A DNA stretch of 32,784 nucleotides, taken from Candidatus Gastranaerophilales bacterium. Its GTDB lineage: Bacteria > Cyanobacteriota > Vampirovibrionia > Gastranaerophilales > Gastranaerophilaceae. Both the position numbers and the translations under genes were made by a program. How positions within the stretch are numbered: position 1 is the stretch's first letter; each line of letters begins with the position of its first letter. The DNA is taken from NCBI GenBank assembly GCA_944323365.1, contig CALUSG010000046.1, forward strand, positions 1 to 32,784. The letters are read 5' to 3'. Of this stretch, positions 25,651 through 32,399 are shown piece after piece. Under the pieces are notes generated by a model. The model saw nothing but the letters and a program-made list of their open reading frames with translations, searched no databases and had not been told where the DNA came from.

Positions 25651-26403
25651 TTGTATAGAATTATTTTTAGTTTAATAATTGCAATAGTTATTATTTTTAC
25701 ATTGTGTGTAAGTATTTTTCAACCGAATATGCACAAACCTTTTATGGTGTATAATTCATCATACGAAATTGTTATAGAAGAACCTGATGTTGAGATAGAA
25801 AAAAATATTCCAACACAGATAAATAAAAATCAAGCTGTAAATAAAACAGATAAAGTAAAAACTTATACAACACCTAAGTCTGAAATAGTTGAAAAGAATG
25901 TAATAACAACAACTAAAACTGACATTCAAAAGCCGACTCAAAAAACAATAAAACAAGAAACGACTCCGAATTTTTTAACACAATTCCAAACTAATGTTGT
26001 AGAATCAGCTCCTTCTCAGACAATTACTGAGGAAGAAAAAGCTCAGCAAGAAGTTATATTATGGAATGAATGGCGATCAAATTTACAAAATAAAATAATG
26101 CAGGATGTTCAATTACCAATAGTTCCTGAGGGAACGATTTTTAAATTTTCGTTTAATGTTGACAAATATGGTAAAATAAGTAATGTACAAACATGGTCAC
26201 TGTCACCGGCATATACACCATATGCAATTCAATATATTGCTCCTGTTATAAGAAGTTATCAAGGACATGATATTTTGAATTTCCCAAAAGGATCAAACAG
26301 GTATAGTACACTTGTTGAAGGCGGATGGAAGATATCTCAAACAGCTAAATTTAGTACACCGGAAGATTACAGTGACACTGAAAAAGTTATGAACAGGAAT
26401 TAA
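25651..26403 (+). CDS. TonB-like protein with MHKPF motif
   Basis: This 250-residue protein starts with TTG, two bases after the previous stop; no earlier or later start would keep the membrane helix, and the same helix plus FQPNMHKPF recurs in the 61-residue protein at 22168. After the helix (about residues 4-24) comes a Lys/Thr/Pro/Gln-rich linker (about 45-115) and a C-terminal domain (about 130-235) in the TonB/TolA C-terminal style: WNEWRSNLQNKIMQDVQLP, then FKFSFNVDKYGKISNVQTWS. It could link the inner-membrane component to an outer-membrane partner. No ribosome site is evident beyond GAGAT. Confidence 0.72.
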   Translation: MYRIIFSLIIAIVIIFTLCVSIFQPNMHKPFMVYNSSYEIVIEEPDVEIEKNIPTQINKNQAVNKTDKVKTYTTPKSEIVEKNVITTTKTDIQKPTQKTIKQETTPNFLTQFQTNVVESAPSQTITEEEKAQQEVILWNEWRSNLQNKIMQDVQLPIVPEGTIFKFSFNVDKYGKISNVQTWSLSPAYTPYAIQYIAPVIRSYQGHDILNFPKGSNRYSTLVEGGWKISQTAKFSTPEDYSDTEKVMNRN

Positions 26404-26405
26404 AT

Positions 26406-27269
26406 ATGTATAAATGTACTGATTGTGGACACGAATATGATATAAAACCGGATTATTGTGATTGCGGAAATAATGTTTTTGAACAAATTGAGATTATAGA
26501 TAAGACTGATAGGCCACAAAACAGAGTTCGAAAAACCGGTATAAAAAAATCTGATAGAAAATCAGATATATTATCATGGTTAATATTTACTAGCTGTATA
26601 ATTTTTTCTATATTATCGATAATATTTATAGATATAGGCGATAAAACAGTAGAAGTTGCCGAAAATATTCAGAAACAAACAAAAGTAGAAATTCCATCAA
26701 TAGACGAGTTATGGGTTAATACCAAGGCAATTCCTAAACAATCTGAAGAAAAGCCTATAATTAAATCAATTATAAATATATCTAAACCTATCGAACAGGT
26801 AAAACAAAAAAAAGTTAAAGTGGAGCCAACGGTTTCTCCTAATACTGTGAGTAATCAGAAAACTACAAAACCAACTATGACACAAGAACAAAAAGATAAG
26901 ATAGTGAAACGGCTTACAACGCCTAAATTATCAGAAACAGAGAAAAAACCGGTAATAGATGAAGCTGCGATAAAACGTGAATTGGTTTCATATAAAATTG
27001 CATTAAGAAATAAAATCGCATCGAATATTGACTTTGCAAGTGTAATAGGTGATGGAAATTGTGCGGTTAGTTTTAAAATCAATGACAAAGGGAATTTAAT
27101 TGATAGAAAATTTTCTATACAATCGAATAATAACAGTCTTAACGATGTTGTTTATTCAGCGATGATACAAAATCCAAGTTTTAACCCTCCTCCACAGGGA
27201 TATAAAAATGAAACATTGACTTTAAATGTAAAAATGTACGGCGGTAATTTTGAAGTCAGTTTAAAATAA
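26406..27269 (+). CDS. Zinc-ribbon TolA/TonB-like protein
   Basis: This 287-residue protein begins with a small zinc ribbon (Cys4 and Cys7, then Cys18 and Cys20). A basic stretch and one membrane helix follow (about 55-77), then a Lys/Pro/Thr/Gln-rich spacer (about 90-190), and a TolA/TonB C-terminal-like domain (about 195-287: ALRNKIASNIDFASVIGDGNCAVSFKINDKGNLIDRKFS, then PSFNPPPQGY). The ribbon lies on the cytoplasmic side and the C-terminus in the periplasm. The gene starts two bases after the TonB-like gene and abuts the convergent VWA gene. A zinc ribbon on a TolA-type protein is unusual to my knowledge. Confidence 0.75.
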   Translation: MYKCTDCGHEYDIKPDYCDCGNNVFEQIEIIDKTDRPQNRVRKTGIKKSDRKSDILSWLIFTSCIIFSILSIIFIDIGDKTVEVAENIQKQTKVEIPSIDELWVNTKAIPKQSEEKPIIKSIINISKPIEQVKQKKVKVEPTVSPNTVSNQKTTKPTMTQEQKDKIVKRLTTPKLSETEKKPVIDEAAIKRELVSYKIALRNKIASNIDFASVIGDGNCAVSFKINDKGNLIDRKFSIQSNNNSLNDVVYSAMIQNPSFNPPPQGYKNETLTLNVKMYGGNFEVSLK

Positions 27270-28169
27270 TTAATTACCAATGAATTCATATTTTTGAGCT
27301 GGTTGCGAATCAGTTTTAGGAGCATTTTGGATTGATTCTTGTAAAACATTTACAAAACTAGATATGTCATCAGTATTATAAAAAGTTCCATGTGTATAAT
27401 CTGCAAGGCATTTAAGTTCAGTAGAATCAGCAGAAACAAGCACAACATCAATGATGATATCATTTCTTTTAGCAACTAATGCTCTAGCAAAAGCACAAGG
27501 ATCTCCGCCGCAGTTTTCTCCGCCATCAGTTATCAAAATTATTTTTTTCTTATAACTGGTAGGTAATCCGGCAAAATCAAATGTAACAGCTTGCTCTAAT
27601 CCTAATGTTAAAGGTGTAGATCCGCCTATTGAAACAGAATTCATACCGGCAATAAGCTTTTGTGCATCATAAGGCATTACAGGTACAATTGTCGATGTTG
27701 CAGAACAAGAGCCGGATGTTGTTCCTAGATATGAAGATGTTTTGGTTTGTACTTTATATTTACCGTTTTTATCTTTTTTTATTGATTTAACCATATTAAC
27801 TATAGGAGAATATGGATTATTTCCGCTATCATGACCAAATACTCTAAATCCGATTTTAGTTGATGAAGGAAGTTGTGAAACAATTGCGTTCATATAATTT
27901 TTTGCGGCTTCAATCCAATAGTACATACTTCCTGAGTAATCCATAACTATATCAATTGTGCTTATTGAATTCAATGTAGCTGTTTTTTGTGATATATAAT
28001 TTGGTGCATAATAATTATTGTACAAATTTTTTACAACATTTGAATTTTGTTGTATAGCTCCTGTCGGAGATATTACTTTTCCACCTGTATTCACTTTGTA
28101 TTTTGTTGAAGCAAATACGTAAGTTGATGATAAACATATAAGTAATAAAGATGTTAGTATTTTTTTCAT
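27270..28169 (-). CDS. Secreted VWA-domain protein
   Basis: This 299-residue protein has a signal peptide (MKKILTSLLLICLSSTYVFA) and a VWA domain from about residue 70 to 275. The MIDAS is complete: Asp77-x-Ser79-Gly-Ser81-Met, Thr185 in GGSTPLTLG and Asp215 in ILITDGGENCGGDPC. Cys155, Cys220, Cys225 and Cys254 could form disulfides. The C-terminal tail is Gln/Pro/Lys-rich. It meets the six-gene operon tail to tail with no gap, so it may belong to the same function but has its own promoter. It has no clear ribosome site. Its binding partner is unknown. Confidence 0.92.
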   Translation of the reverse strand: MKKILTSLLLICLSSTYVFASTKYKVNTGGKVISPTGAIQQNSNVVKNLYNNYYAPNYISQKTATLNSISTIDIVMDYSGSMYYWIEAAKNYMNAIVSQLPSSTKIGFRVFGHDSGNNPYSPIVNMVKSIKKDKNGKYKVQTKTSSYLGTTSGSCSATSTIVPVMPYDAQKLIAGMNSVSIGGSTPLTLGLEQAVTFDFAGLPTSYKKKIILITDGGENCGGDPCAFARALVAKRNDIIIDVVLVSADSTELKCLADYTHGTFYNTDDISSFVNVLQESIQNAPKTDSQPAQKYEFIGN

Positions 28170-28182
28170 AGTAGTTAAAATT

Positions 28183-28212
28183 ATTATATCATAAATGCTT
28201 TAATGTTGTTAA
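28183..28212 (-). promoter_or_regulatory. Promoter of the secreted VWA gene
   Basis: On the minus strand TTAACA (28207-28212), an 18-base spacer and TATAAT (28183-28188) are seen. The -10 box is 13 bases before the ATG, which implies a leader of only about 6-7 bases and no ribosome site. Confidence 0.65.
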
Positions 28213-28285
28213 TATGCATAAAACAAATGAGTTTTACTTGACTGATAGTAGCTCTAATGTTTTATTATAATAAAATAGGTTAGCA

Positions 28286-28915
28286 ATGGATAGAAGGAAA
28301 TTTATAAAAAACACTATAATTACTGCTGCAGGAATAGTTGTCATAGGCTCGACAATATTCTTAGAAAAACAAGGAGGTCACAAGATGAAAATATTAGTTA
28401 TTACAGGGAGTCCAAGAAGAAACGGAAATTCAAACACGTTGGCTGATAGTTTTATAAAAGGAGCTGAAGAAGCCGGACATAGCGTTGTAAGATTTGATTC
28501 AGCTTTCAAAAATGTTCATCCGTGCATTGCTTGTAATAAATGCGGTATGAATGGAGAATGTGTTTTTAAAGATGACTTTGAATTTATAAGAAATAATATA
28601 ATTGATGCAGAAGTTGTTGTATTTGCAACACCTATGTATTATTTTGGAATTTCTGCACAAATAAAAACAGTTATTGATAGATTTTATGCAATTAACGGAC
28701 AGATTCACGTGCCTAAAAAAGCTGTTTTAATTATGACTTATGCTGATACATCAGCAAAAGAAGCACAACCTATAATCAGTCACTACGAAACATTGTTAAA
28801 TTATCTCGGCTGGTTTGATGCAGGAAAAGTTATAGCCTCAGGTGTTTGGACAGAAGGAGCTGTGAATAATACTAAATATCCAAAGCTTGCATATGAACTC
28901 GGCAAAAATATGTAG
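28286..28915 (+). CDS. Iron-sulfur flavoprotein with possible Tat-type N-terminus
   Basis: From the first ATG the protein has 209 residues and begins DRRKFIK followed by a hydrophobic stretch (residues 9-26), which looks like a twin-arginine signal or anchor. A second in-frame ATG at 28385 has a strong AAGGAGG site 7 bases upstream and would give a 176-residue soluble flavodoxin-fold protein. That core carries ITGSPRRNGNSNTL for FMN and CX2CX2CX5C (Cys47, 50, 53, 59 counting from the second ATG) for a compact cluster. It is a paralogue of the gene at 17,441. A TATAAT at 28266-28271 puts transcription ahead of the first ATG, so both forms may be made. Its acceptor is unknown. Confidence 0.85.
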   Translation: MDRRKFIKNTIITAAGIVVIGSTIFLEKQGGHKMKILVITGSPRRNGNSNTLADSFIKGAEEAGHSVVRFDSAFKNVHPCIACNKCGMNGECVFKDDFEFIRNNIIDAEVVVFATPMYYFGISAQIKTVIDRFYAINGQIHVPKKAVLIMTYADTSAKEAQPIISHYETLLNYLGWFDAGKVIASGVWTEGAVNNTKYPKLAYELGKNM

Positions 28916-29021
28916 AAAAAATATTTGTAAAGAATTTGGAAAATAAAGTCTTAAATCCACAACTTTCTTAATCAAAGGAAGAATATTAGGAAATTTCCGA
29001 CCATTTTCATTAATTATCATC

Positions 29022-29049
29022 TTGATTTATGTTATTAATGTTGTATACT
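29022..29049 (+). promoter_or_regulatory. Promoter of the dehydratase-like gene set, overlapping an inverted repeat
   Basis: TTGATT (29022-29027), a 16-base spacer and TATACT (29044-29049) fit a sigma-70 promoter. An inverted repeat TTGTATA (29041-29047) / TATACAA (29061-29067) covers the -10 box and start site, a likely operator. The promoter position rules out the upstream ATG at 29029 as the main start. Confidence 0.5.
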
Positions 29050-29082
29050 TTTTTTGAAAATATACAAATAATAAAAGAGGTC

Positions 29083-30162
29083 ATGAAAGAAAAATTTTTG
29101 TATAAAAAGATTGGTATTCCCAAAGCTTTGTCATATTATAATAATTACCCTTTTTATTATGGATTTTTTAATTCATTGGGATTGGAAGTTGTCTTATCTG
29201 ATAAGACAACAACAAAGACTATTAACGACGGCACAAAATATGTTGTTTCAGATACATGTTTGCCAATAAAAGTTTATGTCGGTCATGTAATAAATCTTTT
29301 AGATAAAGGCTGCGAGGTTATATTTATTCCGTCATTACAGTCAACTGATTATAAAATAAATAATTGTAGTAAAATAAGAGGTCTGCCTGAAATTATCAGA
29401 AATGTAATTAATCGTCCTTTTACAATGATCGAGCCTACTTTAGATAAAACAGAAGGTGTAGGACTTAATGATTTTTGTATTGAAACAGCACGCTTACTGG
29501 GTGTAAAAGATAGAAAAGTAATTAAAAAAGCAGTCGATAAAGGGTGGGAAATTTATAATTCTTTTATGAAAATGACTCAATCAGGTGTAGATTATAGTGA
29601 AGCCCTTGAAAATGCTATAAAGGGTAAATTTGCCCGAAAAACGGTAGATATTGTTAAACCTCTTTCTGTTGCGATTATGGCCCATGGCTATAATTTATAT
29701 GACGAAAGAATTTCTTTGAATTTGATTAAAAAACTTGAAAAAATGGATGTTAAAGTTTATGCATCTGTATCAAAAGAAAAATCTTTAGAAGCTTTAAAAC
29801 AGCTTGGTGAAGTTCAATATTGGGCAAATGAACTTGAATTAACAGGAACCGCAGCATATTATCTTTTAAATAAGAAAGTTGATGGTATAATAGCATTATC
29901 TGCGTTTGGTTGTGGGCCGGATTCTTTAATGGTAGATGAAATTTCTTATCACTGCAAAGAACATGGTATGCCTTTAATCCATTTAACAATTGATGAACAC
30001 ACAGGAGAAGCAGGTTTTATCACAAGAATTGAAGCATTTATAGACATGCTTTTGAGAAGGAAAAGAAATCTTATTGTCAAAAAATCTGATTCTGTTAAAT
30101 CGTTTAAAGCAAATGTTATTGATATTAAAAAAGAAAAAGTTCTTACCGGTTCAGCAAAATGA
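29083..30162 (+). CDS. Acyl-CoA dehydratase activase-related Cys3 protein (DUF2229-like)
   Basis: This 359-residue protein resembles the DUF2229/HgdA-HgdB-like group linked to 2-hydroxyacyl-CoA dehydratase. The start KKIGIPKALSYYNNYPFYYGFF and the end DEHTGEAGFITRIEAFIDML are characteristic. Cys59 (SDTCLPIK), Cys95 (NNCSKIRG) and Cys277 (AFGCGPDS) could hold a [4Fe-4S] cluster with one open site, as in the dehydratase subunits. The enzyme reaction is unknown because no dehydratase substrate gene lies nearby. I take the ATG at 29083, since the promoter lies over the earlier ATG at 29029; the AGAGG site is close to it. The stop overlaps the PHP gene by four bases. Confidence 0.85.
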   Translation: MKEKFLYKKIGIPKALSYYNNYPFYYGFFNSLGLEVVLSDKTTTKTINDGTKYVVSDTCLPIKVYVGHVINLLDKGCEVIFIPSLQSTDYKINNCSKIRGLPEIIRNVINRPFTMIEPTLDKTEGVGLNDFCIETARLLGVKDRKVIKKAVDKGWEIYNSFMKMTQSGVDYSEALENAIKGKFARKTVDIVKPLSVAIMAHGYNLYDERISLNLIKKLEKMDVKVYASVSKEKSLEALKQLGEVQYWANELELTGTAAYYLLNKKVDGIIALSAFGCGPDSLMVDEISYHCKEHGMPLIHLTIDEHTGEAGFITRIEAFIDMLLRRKRNLIVKKSDSVKSFKANVIDIKKEKVLTGSAK

Positions 30163-31154
30163 ATATTTCGGACTTAAAAAAAACATATAATTATTCAATG
30201 GGGGCTATTCATATCCATTCAAAATTTTCTGACGGATCAGGCGACATTGAACAAATTACAAAAGCTGCTAAAAAAGCAGGTTTGGATTGGATTATAATTA
30301 CTGACCATAATCTTATGGAGGTAAAAGAAGGTTTTTATAACGGTGTTTGTGTAATTGTTGGTGAGGAAATCTCGCCAAAAGATTCGTATCACTATCTTGG
30401 TTTAGGAATAAATAAAGTTATAAGTCCAAAAATCGGTGTCGAAAATTATATTAATGAAGTAGTGAAGTCAGGCGGTTTTGGTTTTGCAGCACATCCGAAT
30501 GAGGCAGATTATCGGAAAAATAAGGCTAAATCAATAAAATGGTTAGATAAAAATATTGTTCCGGATGGTATTGAAATTTGGAACTGGTTTTCTGATTGGG
30601 CAGATAATTATGATGATAGTAATATTTTTAAAATAGCCTATGGATATTTTTTTAAACATAAGTTGATACGTGGGCCGCATGCTGAAACTTTAAAATGGTG
30701 GGACAATTTAAATAATATTAAAAAAGAAATTGTTCCTGCTATAGGAGGAGTTGACGCACACGCATTAAAAATTTTGAAATATATAGTCCCTGTAACCGTT
30801 TTTCCATATGAACAAATGTTTAAAACTATTAATAATGTGATTATATCAGACGAAAAAATTCCTAATTTATTTGATGAACAAAAAAAATATATCTTAAATG
30901 CATTGAAAAATGGTGATAATATTATAATAAATAGACATGTAAAGGATACTATTCCTTTAATAAGTTTTGCTGATAATAAAATAGAAGTTCAGCTTTTAGA
31001 CAATGCTGAAATAAGGATAATGAAAAATGGCTGTATGGTTTTAAAAGAAGTAGATAAGGGTTTGATATTTCCTGTAAAAGAAAAAGGTAAATACAGAGTA
31101 GAAATTTATATTAATCAAAAACCATGGGTATATACCAATCCTATTAATTTGTGA
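30159..31154 (+). CDS. PHP-domain metal-dependent phosphoesterase
   Basis: This 331-residue protein has a PHP domain over about residues 14-215. The metal ligands are His18 and His20 in AIHIHSKFSDGSG, Asp25, Asp49-His50 in ITDHN, Glu69/70, His112 in AAHPNEADY, and Asp199-x-His201 in GGVDAHA. PHP proteins are two- or three-metal phosphatases acting on nucleotides, histidinol phosphate or similar; the substrate here is unknown. The C-terminal 110 residues look like a small beta-domain. It is translationally coupled to the upstream Cys3 protein and lies 13 bases before its paralogue, so it acts in the same pathway. Confidence 0.9.
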   Translation: MNISDLKKTYNYSMGAIHIHSKFSDGSGDIEQITKAAKKAGLDWIIITDHNLMEVKEGFYNGVCVIVGEEISPKDSYHYLGLGINKVISPKIGVENYINEVVKSGGFGFAAHPNEADYRKNKAKSIKWLDKNIVPDGIEIWNWFSDWADNYDDSNIFKIAYGYFFKHKLIRGPHAETLKWWDNLNNIKKEIVPAIGGVDAHALKILKYIVPVTVFPYEQMFKTINNVIISDEKIPNLFDEQKKYILNALKNGDNIIINRHVKDTIPLISFADNKIEVQLLDNAEIRIMKNGCMVLKEVDKGLIFPVKEKGKYRVEIYINQKPWVYTNPINL

Positions 31155-31167
31155 TAGGATAATTGTT

Positions 31168-32304
31168 ATGAAAAATAACAAGATGGGAAATAAATTTGCT
31201 GCAAAAGAGAGAATAATTGCCTGGCCAAGAATGGGAAGAATTGATATTCCTTTAAAAGCTTTAGTGTTGGCATTAGGTGCAAAAGTTGTAATACCGCCAG
31301 CAAATAGTAATGAAGCCTTAGAGATCGGTGTTAGAAATAGTATTGAAGGAATTTGCCTTCCTTATAAGTTAAATTTGGCCAATTATATTATGGCCCTTGA
31401 AAAAGGAGCAAATACCCTAATGATGTTTCAGGCTCCTGGATCCTGCCGTTTAGGTAACTATACCAAAATGGCACAAAAAACGCTTAATCAAATGGGCTAT
31501 AATTTTGATATGGTAATTTTTGATATGTATAAAAGTAAGATGCTGCAAACTTTGCAAGCGTTTTGGCATGTCACTCATTGTATTAATCCTTGGTGTTATT
31601 ATAGAGGTTTTAGTTTAGGATTTAATAAACTTTTTGCTATTGATACTGCTGAAAAACTTTTGTTTTATACACGACCTAGAGAACTTAATAAAGGTGAGGC
31701 AGAAAAATGCTATAATAAATGGCTCGAAATTGTAGATAATACTAATTCTATTCGTGGAGCTAAGCGTTTGAAAAAACAGATTATAGCTGATTTTAAAACA
31801 ATTCCTATAGATAAAAATAAAAAAGTTCCTAAAGTTTATTTAATTGGTGAATTTTTTGTTCTTTTAGATCCATATACAAATCAGAACATAGAAAAAGAAC
31901 TGGGGGAAATGGGAGTTGAGGTACAAAGACAAATAATGTTCTCTGATTGGCTTGAACATGTCCTAAAACCATCATTGTTTTATCATAAAGAATCTCACAG
32001 AGAACGTTCTGTAAGATATGCAAAAGAATATATGAAAAGAGCAATTGGCGGTGAATGTATTGAAACAATAGGCGATACTGTATATGCTGCAAAACATGGT
32101 ATCGATGGTATAATCCATATTTCTCCTTTTTCTTGTATGCCTGAAATTGTTGCTCAAAATATTCTTCCCAAAGTCAGTAAAAATGAAAATATACCTGTTC
32201 TATCGCTTGTATTAGATGAACAAACTGGAAAAGCAGGTTATATTACTAGAATTGAAGCGTTTATTGATTTAATAAAACGCAGGCAAATGGATTATTTAAA
32301 TTAA
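31168..32304 (+). CDS. Second 2-hydroxyacyl-CoA dehydratase-like Cys3 protein
   Basis: This 378-residue protein is a divergent paralogue of the one at 29,083. The three cysteines are Cys63 (GICLPYKLN), Cys93 (GSCRLGNYT) and Cys323 (FSCMPEIV). They correspond in order and context to Cys59, Cys95 and Cys277 of that protein, and the end DEQTGKAGYITRIEAFIDLI matches its end. The two may form a heterodimer such as HgdA/HgdB, each with a cluster. An ATP-dependent activator with an HgdC/ASKHA fold is not in the window. The AGGATAATTGTT site before the ATG is weak. A terminator follows directly. Confidence 0.87.
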   Translation: MKNNKMGNKFAAKERIIAWPRMGRIDIPLKALVLALGAKVVIPPANSNEALEIGVRNSIEGICLPYKLNLANYIMALEKGANTLMMFQAPGSCRLGNYTKMAQKTLNQMGYNFDMVIFDMYKSKMLQTLQAFWHVTHCINPWCYYRGFSLGFNKLFAIDTAEKLLFYTRPRELNKGEAEKCYNKWLEIVDNTNSIRGAKRLKKQIIADFKTIPIDKNKKVPKVYLIGEFFVLLDPYTNQNIEKELGEMGVEVQRQIMFSDWLEHVLKPSLFYHKESHRERSVRYAKEYMKRAIGGECIETIGDTVYAAKHGIDGIIHISPFSCMPEIVAQNILPKVSKNENIPVLSLVLDEQTGKAGYITRIEAFIDLIKRRQMDYLN

Positions 32305-32346
32305 TATTAAGTTTGTAACTTAATATTGCCCAAATGGGCTATTTTT
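32303..32346 (+). terminator. Double-hairpin intrinsic terminator after the dehydratase-like set
   Basis: A perfect 11-base stem AATATTAAGTT (32303-32313) / AACTTAATATT (32317-32327) is followed at once by GCCC-AAAT-GGGC (32328-32339) and then TATTTTT. It closes the three-gene unit. Confidence 0.8.
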
Positions 32347-32348
32347 AC

Positions 32349-32376
32349 TTGTAATTTTACCTGTTTGTGTTAGAGT
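32349..32376 (+). promoter_or_regulatory. Promoter of the radical SAM gene
   Basis: TTGTAA (32349-32354), a 16-base spacer and TAGAGT (32371-32376), with TGT before the -10 (extended type), lie just behind the terminator. Both hexamers are imperfect. Confidence 0.45.
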
Positions 32377-32399
32377 ATTTTTATAGCAGGAGAGTAAGT

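Noticed and set aside
29029-29082. Upstream ATG of the first Cys3 protein
   Set aside because: The best promoter overlaps it, and family members start with the KKIGIPKAL block, so the ATG at 29083 fits better.
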